Source: Episyrphus balteatus | Lineage: Eukaryota > Arthropoda > Insecta > Diptera > Syrphidae | Assembly (NCBI RefSeq): GCF_945859705.1 | Contig: NC_079135.1 | Coordinates: forward strand, 110,758,288 to 110,822,287 | Direction: 5' to 3' | DNA: 64,000 nt | Shown here: positions 23,621 to 35,750 of the stretch, one piece after another | Position numbering within the stretch: the first letter of the stretch is position 1 | Layout: each line of letters opens with the position of its first letter | The notes under the pieces: generated by a model | What the model saw: the letters and a program-made list of their open reading frames with translations, nothing else | Told to the model about the DNA's origin: nothing | Database searches by the model: none | Program-made: the position numbers and the translations under genes

Positions 23621-26144
23621 TATTATTTAGAAGAAATACCTATTTGGCTTTTTAATGGTATAATCTTTGTTGTATTTTTAAAATAAAAAAATTAATATAA
23701 TGAGAAAAGAAAAAAAGTACCTAATTTTTTTTTAGCTTTTTCTTGTAAATTATGATTGTTTGAAATAAATAAACGCTTCAAGTGACTCATTTTAAAAGCA
23801 CACAACTTGTTTTCTGACGACGTTATCACGTAAAATCATCGTCCGTCAACCGGCTTTACAGACAACCTCTTTTTTTTTTAATATTGGTTTCAGTTTCGAA
23901 TACCTATATGATACAATATTTTTTTAATCAAATCAAACCAATTTGATTTCAGCGGAAACACATTAGAACAAATTTACACTAAAAAACGTAGATTTTCCGA
24001 GATTAAAATGTTTTATTTTTCGAAAATATTTTTATTATAAAAAAAAAAAACATGTTCTTAATTTTTACACCACAAAATATGAAATATTGCTTTGACTGCA
24101 AAACTTTTCACTTTTCATGTCTAATTTTTGAAAAAAACAACAATACAATTATTTTTTAATTTATTTTTTTGTCTTTTTAAATTTAAACAAACTTTTAAAA
24201 CAAAAATAAAATCAAAAAACCACATTTTAAAGTAAAACCTGAAATTTGCTCGAGAACTTTTTATAATTCCAGGAGTTAAGAGAATGGGCACGTTCAGGAA
24301 ATTTAGTTCTGTTACCGATACGAAACCACAGATTACACGTATCAACAAAGTTAAGTTAATGTAATCAAGTTCTTACGTTGCGTTGAAAATAAAATTTTTA
24401 GTTCTGTTCAACTTCGATTGAATAAAATCGGCCTTAATCTTTTTCATTATGTATTTCTGTATTTCATGGCATATCAGAGATAAATTTAATTATCTTCAAC
24501 TGATCCTTAAATTTTTTACAAAATTATAGCCAAGCAGTGGGAAAATTCGTCAACTACTGTGAAATTCGATAACTATACGAGTGAAGCCGTCTTTATGTTT
24601 CTTTGGAGACGTCTCTAATGTTGATGGTGTTTGATGTTCTCGCTGATACTGGATTTTAATGTATTTACACTTTAAGGAATTAGAAAGGATTTTTTTCAAA
24701 GTAAAAAATTTAAGGTGTTTACACAAACACTTAATTGTTTATCCTTGAATCGAAATATAATTTTTAAATGATGTAAGGAATGAAAAAAATAAAATTGAGT
24801 TAATTTTTACTTCTTCTTAAAATATCAAAAATCAGACGGTGCCTTTCAGACTTTACCACACCTTCTTCTAAAAATTAGATAAATACCTAACAGATTCCAT
24901 TCCTGAAAAAAAAAATAAATATAAAATAGAATACAAAAATACGATTGTAAAATCAGAGTTAAAAGCAAAAAAAAAAAATAATAAGAAAAAAAAAACAACA
25001 ACAAACTAACTCAAAGCAAAAGCAGGGAATTTCTCTTTAAATTGAAATTATGCAAATCATCAGGCAACAATTTGTATCCACGTCATGAACTGATACACCC
25101 TCAATATTCTGGAATTTTTCAATTTAACACACATTGGAATTTATTGCTGTTATCGTTTGTTGTTGTTTTTGTTTATGTGTTTGTCGTCGTTTGCTGTTGT
25201 TGTTGTTGGATGATCTGACTTTGAATTACATTGACAAAAGAGTACAAGCGTATTCAGATTTATTTTTTTTTTTTAACATCCTTGCTGATAGAGTCCAGGA
25301 CAAAGTGTTGGAAACAAAATTAAAAAGCACTAATTCAAGGTTTTTCCCTGTTGTTCTTAACACCACCATTACTTGGGCATCCAATTTTACGTCAAATTTA
25401 GTGCATTCCAATTAAAATAAACTAAAAAACCGAAGACGTGAATCACGAAAAAGGTATCAGTCGGGTTGACACTTGGAACTGTGATTAATATAAAAACTGG
25501 TAATCAACCATTTTGACAATAATGATTTACATTGGAGTTTACGAATCGTCCCTTACTCATTATTAATTGTCCCTTTCATTATTCTAATACCTCTTGATTT
25601 TGTGTACAGTTTTGACCTGAAATGTAACTCTTTCTCTCGTACTATAACTTATACTCAAAATGCTTATGCATAAGTGCTGTTTTGTCATACTTCGATTGGC
25701 AATGATGATGTGTGGTTTTTGAAGGTGCTTTGACGACTAAGTGTCATTGGATGTTGGCGGATATTGATTTCGTGGCAAAATAAGGATTAGAAGAAATAAC
25801 TTGTACGGGGAATAAAAAACACGGATTTGAAGTCAAGTAATTTCCGTGCATACATAATTTATGATCAAGGAAAAAAAATAATAATCTTTTAATTTACAAT
25901 TATAATATCTTTACCTGATTCCTATACGCCAGGGTGAAAAGGCGACACACAGTGGTGCGTCGTATGGTTCCTTTTTGTATTTGTATTTGAGTATACGAAA
26001 ACTGACTTTTTTTAATTCACTGTGATGACATGATAATGGCAGACATAAAAACGTTTAACAAATTTCATAGCCTTACGTCAAATGATTTTTTTTAGGTCAA
26101 AAACCACCACAGGCATCAGAACAACTTCTTTTAAGGATATACAT
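23621..26144. other. AT-rich non-coding DNA
   Basis: No gene found. A/T runs are frequent at 24.1-25.0 kb. A GTT/TGT triplet stretch around 25150-25210 underlies the open frame at 25134-25415, which therefore looks like a microsatellite effect. From 25.4 to 26.1 kb the sequence is unique and featureless. Confidence 0.5.
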
Positions 26145-27886
26145 TAGGGTGGAGTGAAACTTCACTTTTTCTTTCTTCTTGTACATACCATTGACGGGGG
26201 CCATTAGTCATCAACAAAAAAAAATCATGTGTGCAATTCACACGTGGTTGAAGTGAAACCTTAAAAATCATTTTAAAAAATCGAAAAAATTTACCTTTTT
26301 TTTATTCCATCACTTTTTTTATATGACAACCTACAATAAATTTTATACCATCTGAAAGCTTATTGTTACAGCTCAAAATATTTATATCGACCATGTCTAT
26401 ACAACATCTACAAAAAGAACTAGAATTTTTTTAACCCAATTAGTTTTCATAAAAAAAGCAAAACAATCAATCTCTTTTCTCTTTTAACGCCATTAAATCC
26501 ATTTTTTAAAAGACAACCTATATTAAATTTTATATCATTATTATTTCACCTTTTATATGACGCTTCAATCATATTTCTACCATGCCTACAAAAAAAGTAA
26601 GAATTTTTTAAAGCCAACCATGTCGAAATTTCAAACTTAGATTACGGTACTTCCTCTACTGCTGGCTGAATATCGGCACAAAATCTTCACAGGTGTTTTG
26701 AGGTATTTTTCAAGTTTTTCAATTAAAGTTATATAACTTGTAGAGCACGTATCGTTATGTGTGATATATTAAATGAAAGGTAATATTATCAGCATGCGTA
26801 TTAAAGTTAAATAAATTTGTTATGTGCTCTAGATCAAAAGATATAACGTGTTTAGAAAAAGAACATGTTTTCACCGTTGAATTTTTCATTTTAATTTTGC
26901 ACAATAATAATTTATTTAATTACCTACTACTGTATAAATTTTATTCATCTATCTCTTAAAACAAAAAAGTTATGATCAATTGATTTTTCGTGTCGCTTAT
27001 TTGTTTCATCTTGTTTCAAATCACTACTATACGAAAGAAGTTTTCACTTCAAAAAGCATAACAAATCTTAGCCCGATCAAAAAATATCTTGAAGGCTTAC
27101 AACGCCCTTGAAAATTTACATGCTTGTTGAAAGTAAAGTAGGTACAGGATGATTCAGGAGCAATGTGCCAAAAAGCAAGAGCGTGTAGGTTCGGTTGAGA
27201 CAAGAAAAAAATTGTATGAGAGGGGGGTCTATCCCCCTTCGTTTAGCGGGGAAGGGCAATTTAAAAAAAAAAAATATTTAATTTGGAAAAAAATTATTAA
27301 AAATCAACGGTTGCACCTACAATAAAGTGCTATAGGTACCTTTTTGTAAGGTCAAAAACCTAGTCTTTAACAAAAATTTTAAATAAAGCAATTTTATGCT
27401 ACAGTTTTTGAAAAATTAATTTTCAAAATCAAAATTTTGAAAAAAAAAAATTGAGAAATAATATTTCAAACTTTTTTTTCAAATTTTTATACCAATAATA
27501 ACTAACTAAGTTTTTAAAATTCGATGCTCTTATTAATTTTTGAACAAAAACAGAAAACCAGATCCAAAAATATCTTTTTCTAAGAAATTTTTTTATTTTT
27601 TGTTTTTACGTGGCTGGACCATGGAAGTTGGGGGTGCTCGCCGCTCAATTAAAACAATAAAAAAAAAACTGAGTAAAACAATAAAAAATCTGCAGATATA
27701 CAAAAACAAAAAACTCCATATATTAACCTTAAGGGTTTTTCATTTTTTTTTTCGAGTGACTTGTGAACCCTCTAAAACTTCTTTGATCGATCTGAAACTT
27801 TTTTGCCGTTATATACATTCCAAATGGCATCCAACCTGGCTATGTATATCAAAAAATCAGACAGCTATGTTTTTCACTCCACCCTA
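26145..27886. mobile_element. 1738-bp element with GGGTGGAGTGAAA ends, TA duplication
   Basis: GGGTGGAGTGAAA begins at 26147 after TA, and its exact reverse complement TTTCACTCCACCC ends at 27884 before TA. TA duplication with short terminal inverted repeats fits a non-autonomous Tc1/mariner-like element. The interior has no transposase frame. Most of it, about 26200-27060, is an inverted copy of dispersed family B, so family B may be the body of this element or an older insertion. The 115-codon frame at 27540-27887 shows no domain. Confidence 0.75.
26200..27060 (-). repeat. Dispersed repeat family B, copy 2 (uninterrupted)
   Basis: On the - strand it carries TTTTGTTTTAAGAGATAGAT, GGTGAAAACATGTTC, CACACATAACGATACGTGCT, ACAAGTTATATAACTTTAAT, AAATACCTCAAAACACCTGT, GTACCGTAATCTAAG and GACATGGTTGGCTTTAAAAA, ending in CCACGTGTGAATTGCACACA. 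This copy has an unbroken ACTTTAATTGAAAA site, which is where the copy at 42.7-45.2 kb is interrupted by an insertion. Confidence 0.8.
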
Positions 27887-29222
27887 ATAGTGATGCAGTT
27901 TTTTGACGATGCTGGTATATGAGTTAAGGTATTGCTGTCACCAATTTCCACCAATTAAAATGCTGTTTATAAATTTTATCCGCTTCAAAACCTTAATGTC
28001 CTGGTGTAATACCATGTATATTGAACACTAACTTACTTTATTTAAACGTTCTTGTCAAGCAGACACGTTGCAGTTTTTTTTTGAAATAGTGGTAAAAAAA
28101 GGTATTTAAAAAAATTTAATAATCCAAAATTTACTGAATCGTAAGCATATTTTTCGGAACTCCTTCTGGATAGCCTGAGCTTTTACTACTTACGCTTACC
28201 AGTAAAACCATTTCTCGTTTTTTCAAAAGGTAACCACCTTACCTAAAACAAACCTTTGTGGGTGTCAAAAAAACATCAGCTTAAAAGTCCTTAAATACAA
28301 GTTCCTGATAAGCTTGCTGCAAAACCTAGAATGTCCCTTAACGTAATAAAAATCACAGTTATTTACTGCCCTTAAAAGAACATTTATCTGCAAAATGGTT
28401 ACCCTCCTTCCTCGTAGCTGTATCAACTACTCTGCATCACCGTGCAGGATATAACACCGATGCATCGGTGTTACAATAACAAATATTAGAGATAGTTTAA
28501 AAGATTGTAATAACATTCGTTTAAGTCAGACTTAGTTTGAATATTTTAAGTCAATGGTTAAATAAAAAGTAAAGGCCCTAAATGGCTACCTTGTAGTATT
28601 TCAAAATTTTTATAAAAGAAGCTTGATAGACATCTGTTAAAATGCACCGAGTATTAACTTTTCAATAAAACTGAAGTCACGTAACAAAGTTTTCACTTAA
28701 AAGTTGATATTGTGAATTTAAATTTCAATTCTTTCAAAAAAAAAAATATCCTCTCAAACTTTGACCTATAGATTTCCAAAACGGAAATAAAAATGCACCA
28801 ACAACAACGAAAAAATCAATTAAAATTCTTTTGCAGCATCAAACAGGTGTCATGTTCCAATTACCACTTCGACCAAAACTCTTATAACTTTGAATATGCA
28901 AAAACACTACATATAAAGGTATCCATATAGTACAAACGTAAAGTAGTGCTTGCTGAAAGGAATTATTTAATGATAGAGAAATTAAATTGGACACCACCTC
29001 ACGTTCAAACTTCTTGTCAAAATGCAAAACGTTCTTGCAACTTATATAGCTATATTCCTTCAAGGTCCATTCCTAAATGGTCTAATAGAGACTATGAAAA
29101 CATTTTCTAAACATTGATAAAAAAGATATTCCTTTCGCACCAAAACCAACCTAATCGTAAACGTTGAAAAACCAAACTCACAAGATTTTTGTAGATTCCC
29201 CTCAAAATGGATTCCACACAAT
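27887..29222. other. AT-rich non-coding DNA
   Basis: Unique sequence with no recognised gene; it contains one perfect 22-bp palindrome listed separately. The - strand frame at 28839-29063 has no domain. Confidence 0.5.
28452..28473. repeat. Perfect 22-bp palindrome
   Basis: TAACACCGATG is directly followed by its reverse complement CATCGGTGTTA with no spacer, centred on ATGCAT. It is isolated in unique DNA. It could bind a dimeric protein or be the core of a tiny foldback; nothing nearby decides. Confidence 0.85.
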
Positions 29223-29549
29223 ATGGCGCAGTCTCATAATCCTGCATCAACAATTTTACGAAACTTCAACTTAAAATTTGTGTATCCTTGTTGTGGATGC
29301 CAAGTATCAACATTGTTGTGCATCAACTCTGCCAGCAGCAGTCTGCGTTTATACCAGTCGCAAGTCGCACCACCGTTATATCCTGCGAATATCGTAGAAA
29401 TCACAAAACGGTTAGTTCTCGTGCAACCACTTGACGTGAAGGCATTACGAATCCTTGGCTCTCGGAAAAAATTCGTTTCTCGTTTTTTTTGTTGTGTGTT
29501 CTCTGACTTGGGTATATCCTTTTTTCTGCTACTCAATCAAGACCGTTAA
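29223..29549. other. Opposite-strand open frames of about 100 codons, status unknown
   Basis: A + frame (29223-29549, 108 codons) and a - frame (29234-29536, 100 codons) overlap almost completely in a stretch that is less AT-rich than its surroundings. The - frame contains CDWYKRRLLLAELMHNN and WHPQQGY, which look protein-like but match no family I can name. The + frame contains PCCGC and a hydrophobic tail. No splice sites or start context decide between them. This may be a fragment of a transposon protein, a real exon, or chance. Confidence 0.25.
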
Positions 29550-29599
29550 ATATTTGAATATAAAATATAACTTTTTCTTCCCAAAAAAACATAATTGAT

Positions 29600-30430
29600 T
29601 TGTGTACTTAATCGCAAGCTAGCCAATATACTCACTCGCGTATAAGGACAAAGGATAATTAATTCGATCTCTGGAAAGAAAGTAGTATAGAAATCGATTA
29701 ATTAGGATGGAAAGTTTCTTTTAGCTGTCAGAAATTTTTTCCTCGTTAAATTCAGCGCCATCCAAGTAGTCCGGTGCATCATCGATACCACCGATACCTC
29801 TACCCCATATATAGAAAGAAGAAGGTGAGCCTGGTGTAGAATATTAAAGTGTGTTCTTTCGGTTCTCGTCGTTATATTATGATGGCACGACTACGATGGC
29901 ATGATGGGGATGTAGTATCCTTTTCCGCTTAAAGGATATTCAAAGCTGTGCAGTGTCTGCTTGTCGTAATTTTCTGTGTGAAGTTCCGCAGTGGAGAGTG
30001 ATTTATGTGTTATTAATATAAAAAGTGATTTATTACACTTCTTTCGCGGCGGCCGCTTCAGCCCAGGAGACGTTTTCCAACAAAAAATTTTCTCTCTCCC
30101 ACTTTTTCTGTTTGCTTTTTTGTTATTGTTGGTTAAAAATATATAAGAAAAAAAGTTAAAATATAAAAAAAAAAGATTTCGCGGTAAAAAAAACGACGAC
30201 ACGATGCAACAGTAGAAAAAGTGTACGCAAAGTTTAAAGAAGAAAAAAAATTGTATATTTTTGTTGTTGTTGTTGTTTTGAGGGATTACCTGACGTAGAG
30301 AGTGACATAGATTCCTGTGTGCCCATCATAAAGTTTTGCAAACTCTACCGCGGCTGGCGCTCTTGCAGAGGATAATCGAACTTTATTTGTTTGGTTTTGT
30401 CGCTGTTGCTCCTTTCATGGGTAAATGATT
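29600..30430 (+). promoter_or_regulatory. Candidate promoter / 5'-UTR exon region
   Basis: This stretch is markedly less AT-rich in places and includes GCGGCGGCCGC (about 30045-30055), CG-containing words (TCTCGTCGTT, ACGACGACACGATGC), a purine-rich leader-like tract (30150-30250) and a GTT repeat (30261-30277). It ends near TTTCATGGGTAAATG (about 30412-30426), which contains a plausible splice donor (G|GTAAAT). Fly first exons often look like this, but no downstream acceptor or coding exon was found in the window, so this is inference from texture only. Confidence 0.25.
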
Positions 30431-31498
30431 GTTTTTTATTCATGTTTGACGATTTTTTTTTCATGAAAATTTATTATGTTTCATAGAGATGGTAACTAGG
30501 TAATATGACATTGGAATTGATTCAAATCTGGTTTGATTGATGTTTGACGTTTTTGTATGACAAAGCATACAAATTGCAAGTGATGAAGTTGGAAACTAGA
30601 AGTTAATGTTTCCATGGTTATTATGAATTCTTTTGCATCGTTGCAGGGACGTATGCAGGAAGATAATTTTTAATTTTAGGGGGACAAAAATGTTTATGGA
30701 TAGTTTAAAAGAAGAAGGTTTTTGTTTCAATTTACATATAAAAAATAGTCAAAAACAATACTGAACGGAAGGAATCAGAAAATTTTTAATTTCCTCCAAG
30801 ATAAAAAATCAAACTGAACAAAGGTGTTACACACTTATGACAATCTTATGACACCGAGTTTTTTAAAATCAGAGAACTCTAAAACCATGATAAATGTATA
30901 CCAATGACTCCCTTGAAATATTTTTTTTTAACTGTTAGAAGTACCTATCCACAGAATGTACCTAACTAAACAAAAATGGGCAGCTCAATTTCTTATTAGT
31001 TACCTCAAATTATAACAATTTATGTTTAAAAAATAAAACTACTTTTCTTAAATACCTACAGAGTGTCTTTAAAGAAATAACAGTTTAATCTGAAAATTGT
31101 TAAAATTTCAGATTTTTACCTCAATAAATTTTGGAACATTCTCAGTATTCATCTTCATCTTCAGTTAAAAAAAAAAAATATTTTTTGAACTGTTATAACA
31201 GTAATTAATTAGTAAATTATTAACCATAGAACCGTTTTCTTCATTTCTTACTTTTTTTTGTAAATGATTCGATCGAATTCAACGAAAAAATTTTCAAAAA
31301 ATCATTTCTGGATTTTTTTAAATTAACATTTTTTTTAAATAAAAAAGAGTCTATGAATCCTCTTCAAAGGTACAGAAAAAAAAAAATTTTTTTTAAGCCT
31401 AAAAACATTTTTTTTTTTTTTGTTATTTAAGAAATTTGAATAGAAGGCTGTTTAATATACATATCCATTAGGGCGTTCGTTATTTAGGTTTTTTTCAG
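30431..31498. other. AT-rich non-coding DNA
   Basis: No gene or repeat recognised apart from many A/T runs. If 29.6-30.43 kb is a first exon, this would be the start of its intron. Confidence 0.45.
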
Positions 31499-31499
31499 G

Positions 31500-32040
31500 A
31501 ATCAAGTTCCTAAGTGGAAAAACTGTTTCTTAAAAATAAAAAAAAAAATCCCCTTATTTTTTTAGATTTTTATTTTGACGCTAGATGGCGCATCAAGAGG
31601 GTTCTAGTTTTTTCTCATTTTAAATAGGTACATGTTGACTTATGAGGCCTTAGAGATATAGCCTTAGAGTAAAAATTTTGATGAGATTCTTTTCTATATT
31701 AAACACCCTTTTCAAAAAGGTATAAACCATTTTTCTATCACTAGGGGTTAAATCAGGACATGCATGTCTTGTTTGGGTTTATTAAACTAAGTTTGTTTTA
31801 TTAAAACAAACATATGAGTAGAATGAAAAATAAAATAAAACCCAAAAAAGACATGCATGTCCTTACTCTAAGGCTATATCTAAAAAAATGGCCTCATAAG
31901 TCAACATGTACCTATTTCAAATGAGAAAAAACTTTAACCCTCTTGGGGCGCCATCTAGCGTCAAAATAAAAATCTGAAAAAATTAGGGGATTTTTTTTTT
32001 TATTATTTAGAAACAGTTTTTCCACTTAGGAACTTGGTTC
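31500..32040. mobile_element. Foldback element, about 540 bp
   Basis: The left arm (31501 to about 31670) and right arm (about 31863-32039) are long inverted repeats. They share AAGTTCCTAAGTGGAAAAAC, TTTTATTTTGACGCTAGATG, AATAGGTACATGTTGACTTA and ATATAGCCTTAGAGTA. A second inner inverted pair is built on GGACATGCATGTCTT (31754 and about 31850). Arms differ by scattered substitutions and one short insertion, so this copy is older than the 32.55-34.47 kb repeat. No coding frame. Confidence 0.85.
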
Positions 32041-32553
32041 ATGTTGTTTTAATTTGACTAGCTTTTATTTTTCTTGCAATATTGTGTTTTTTTTTTTTAA
32101 CTTGTACAATGGTATACGTTTTTAATGACTGAACCATATATTAAAAAAAAAAGATTATCTTAAATTTTTTTTTATGAACTCAAAACTTATATAAAAAAAA
32201 TATAAAAAAATTAATTTTGAAAAAAAGTTAATATATTTAGAACAATAAAATATTGCGATTTGAGATTGCATAAGAAGATTTACAAAAAAATATTTAACGG
32301 TGGTGTATTTTGACGTCAAATGTACCCCAAAAAAAAAATGTTTTTGACCTGTTAATATTCAAGTATTTCAAAAACGTGATGTGCCAGTGAAATTTTGACT
32401 TCGGATTCGGAATCAGCTCATAAAAATTCTTTAGAAAAGTATGGTTTTGTTCAAGCTCCATTTTCGTTGCCGAACAGTGTAATATAATTTAAGCCGTTTA
32501 TGTTTCCAAAAAATTCTTTGTTGAAGGAAAAATTAAATGGGTAATTAGCTATT
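32041..32553. other. AT-rich spacer with a family A fragment
   Basis: Between the two foldbacks. Around 32340-32440 it contains ACGTGATGTGCCAG, ACTTCGGATTCGGAATCAG and CTCATAAAAATTC, a single diverged unit of the repeat at 1660-2045. Nothing else recognised. Confidence 0.55.
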
Positions 32554-34469
32554 GGGGCATTTCACGTGAAACCAGCAGCGAAAAATGTGGTGGGTCGTCA
32601 AATTTGTTCATATTTGGTATATGTATTCCTCAATCGAATTAAAAAATACATCTGGAAGGATTTTGAATTTTAAGCCTTGATAGCGGAGTTATGGGCTTCT
32701 AAAGTTTTGGAAAACTCTGGGAAGAGTTTATTTGAAAAATTTATATAAATTAAACGAAGGGGTAACAAAATTATTTTAATGATGGATTATACGCAAAATT
32801 AGACGTGCTTTTCAAATATGAAATCTAAACCGGAAATAGATTTATTTTTTCGACAGAAAACCGGAAGTTGGCACTTCAAATCCAAATTTAAGAAACTTCG
32901 ACCATTTTGATATTTTTTTAAATAGTCTTAAAATAAAGCTTATACAATTTAGAAACTACATGCCAAGTTTCAGAGTGGGATATCAAGCCGTTTAGAAGAT
33001 ACATAGGTTTTAGTGAGGGGTCTTCGTGCATGTAAAACCGGAAGTACCCAGTTTTCTCTGCTCTGACCCAGCAGTTTGTACCACCCCCAAATTTTTTTTT
33101 GCCCATTCGATAGAGCATTGGCTGAATATCATTATCCTGATTTTTCGCACTCGCGAAATTCACCTTTCAGCCGCCATCTTGGATTTTAGTTTTTGTTGAA
33201 TATCTCGATTTCTATTTATCCTACATAAAAGTTGTGTATGCAAGAAACGTAGGAAATTCAATTTCGCGTCTTTATGTTAAGAGAACTTTTTCGATATTCC
33301 TAATATTAAAAAAGTTGCAAGCCAAAAAAGAAAAAAAAAAACGAAAAAAATGACAATTTTAAAGTTTTGAGCACTTTTTATCAAAATTATGAAAAAACCT
33401 TCCGAGGAAAGATTATTCCTTAAAATTCTCTACAACTCTCCTATATAACTTTTTTTTGTAACGCTATAAACACAAACGTTAATAAACTTTTTTTGTTAAA
33501 AAATGCTCTTTTTTGTTTGTGTTTTTATCTTTACTTTTTTCTTAATTTTTTTTTTAACAAATATTGAATTTTAAATGATTAGTACGTATTTTAGAGATTT
33601 ATGTTACAAGAGAAAATTCAGGATCTTTTTTCATAATTTTGATAAAAAGTGCTCAAAACTTTAAAATTGTCATTTTTTTCGTTTTTTTTTTTCTTTTTTG
33701 GCTTGCAACTTTTTTAATATTAGGAATATCGAAAAAGTTCTCTTAACATAAAGACGCGAAATTGAATTTCCTACGTTTCTTGCATACACAACTTTTATGT
33801 AGGATAAATAGAAATCGAGATATTCAACAAAAACTAAAATCCAAGATGGCGGCTGAAAGGTGAATTTCGCGAGTGCGAAAAATCAGGATAATGATATTCA
33901 GCCAATGCTCTATCGAATGGGCAAAAAAAAATTTGGGGGTGGTACAAACTGCTGGGTCAGAGCAGAGAAAACTGGGTACTTCCGGTTTTACATGCACGAA
34001 GACCCCTCACTAAAACCTATGTATCTTCTAAACGGCTTGATATCCCACTCTGAAACTTGGCATGTAGTTTCTAAATTGTATAAGCTTTATTTTAAGACTA
34101 TTTAAAAAAATATCAAAATGGTCGAAGTTTCTTAAATTTGGATTTGAAGTGCCAACTTCCGGTTTTCTGTCGAAAAAATAAATCTATTTCCGGTTTAGAT
34201 TTCATATTTGAAAAGCACGTCTAATTTTGCGTATAATCCATCATTAAAATAATTTTGTTACCCCTTCGTTTAATTTATATAAATTTTTCAAATAAACTCT
34301 TCCCAGAGTTTTCCAAAACTTTAGAAGCCCATAACTCCGCTATCAAGGCTTAAAATTCAAAATCCTTCCAGATGTATTTTTTAATTCGATTAAGGAATAC
34401 ATATACCAAATATGAACAAATTTGACGACCCACCACATTTTTAGCTGCTGGTTTCACGTGAAATGCCCC
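32554..34469. repeat. Near-perfect 1.9-kb inverted repeat (arms about 850 bp)
   Basis: The left arm is about 32554-33400 and the right arm about 33623-34469, with a loop of about 220 bp. Paired positions sum to 67023 throughout the parts I checked, so the arms have essentially no net indels. Differences are rare, for example GCAGCGAAAAATG against the paired GCAGCTAAAAATG, and CCTCAATCG against CCTTAATCG. Both arms encode the same 81-codon frame (32918-33163 on -, 33860-34105 on +) starting MNFASAKNQDND; it matches no family I know and is probably incidental. A transcript through this locus would form a long, almost perfect double-stranded hairpin. Confidence 0.95.
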
Positions 34470-35351
34470 TATTGTAAAAGAAATTTCTATAATCTCTTTT
34501 TTTTTAACTAAGCCAAATCGCTCTTCAAGCAAAATTTTTTTGTGTAACAACTTTAACTACTAGCACAAGTCACAAGTATGCTCAAGCCAAGTGCATATTG
34601 GTTTGGTCCAACAAAAAATCAAAAGTTCAAAAACATAATTTAGGTCCCACAGTCTATCTATCCAAATGTCTGTAAGTAAGTGTAAGTAAGGTATATCAAG
34701 CCCTTCAAAGCTATCGCATATTCAATTAGAGTTATTTTTACTATATTAATTTTGAAAAAAAAAAACAAAGTAAAATGAAATTCGTCTCAAATTTCTTGAG
34801 AAAAAATAAATGATAACACATCATGACGGCAAGAAAACTGATAGGTACAAATAAAAAAAAATCAATTACCTGCTAAGTTATTCCTAATAAGTTTTTGAAT
34901 CAAAATTGAGAAAAGGTAATGATATTTTTTTCGGATAATTTTTATTCTTCACAGAATACAGTTACGTATTATGAATTTGTATATAACTTTTATGTTGAAA
35001 AAAATTGTTATAAGTACTACAATTTTTTATTAAAAAAAATGCGGATCAACAGATTTATAATAGCTTAGACACTAGTCATTTTTTCATTTTATTCGTAAAA
35101 CAAAAATTAGTCTACATAGTATTTAATAAAATAGACCTTTAGTTAAATCAGGTAGGTCTGATTTCTGGCAGGTTTATTGTTAGTCTGGCTTAATACATAT
35201 CCTAAGTTTTTCGGACAAAAGTTTCGAAGGCATTATTATTTTTCATTCTTTCGTAATCTTAGCCCTTAAGAACCGAATGTTGACAAAAACAATGTATCAT
35301 GGTCTTTAAGGTTGGATTTATGGTTGGAAAAATATTTATTGTCATTTTTTT
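34470..35351. other. AT-rich non-coding DNA
   Basis: Unique AT-rich DNA between the large inverted repeat and the mosaic region. A short GTAA direct repeat is at about 34673-34690. No gene recognised. Confidence 0.5.
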
Positions 35352-35531
35352 GAAGTTATACTTCTTATGGGAGGGTGAGTATGAAAATTTACTTTTTGAC
35401 AAGAATGTCAAAGGGATTATGACGCGATCACCCTGGGTAGCAGGGCTGTCGTTTCACCTTTAGAGTAGTCAGTACTTTAGTATTTAAAAATGCAGTACGC
35501 CGCAGTACGGCAAACATAAAACACACAACAC

Positions 35532-35735
35532 GTTGCAAGTTACATGTTTCATGTGGCAAGTTGCATGTGGCAAGTTGTATGTGGCAAGTTGCATGTGGCA
35601 AGTTGCATGTGGCAGACTGCATGTGGCAAGTTGCGTGTGGTAAGTTGTATGTGGCAAGTTGCGTGTGGCAAGTTGCATGTGGGAAGTTGCATGTGACAAG
35701 TTGCATGTGGTAATTTCCATGTGGCAAGTTGCCAG
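35532..35735 (-). repeat. 14-bp minisatellite, array 1
   Basis: Tandem variants of GCATGTGGCAAGTT, roughly 14 units, with substitutions such as GTATGTGG and GCGTGTGGTAAGTT. Because 14 is not divisible by 3, all three frames of the - strand stay open and give three overlapping ORFs with a 14-residue repeat of the type LATCNLPHATCHMQ. These are not genes. Confidence 0.9.
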
Positions 35736-35750
35736 GGTTGCAAGAAGCTC

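Noticed and set aside
32918..34105. Two identical 81-codon frames as a duplicated gene
   Set aside because: They are identical only because the whole 850-bp arm is duplicated; no domain, and similarity extends evenly far outside the frame.
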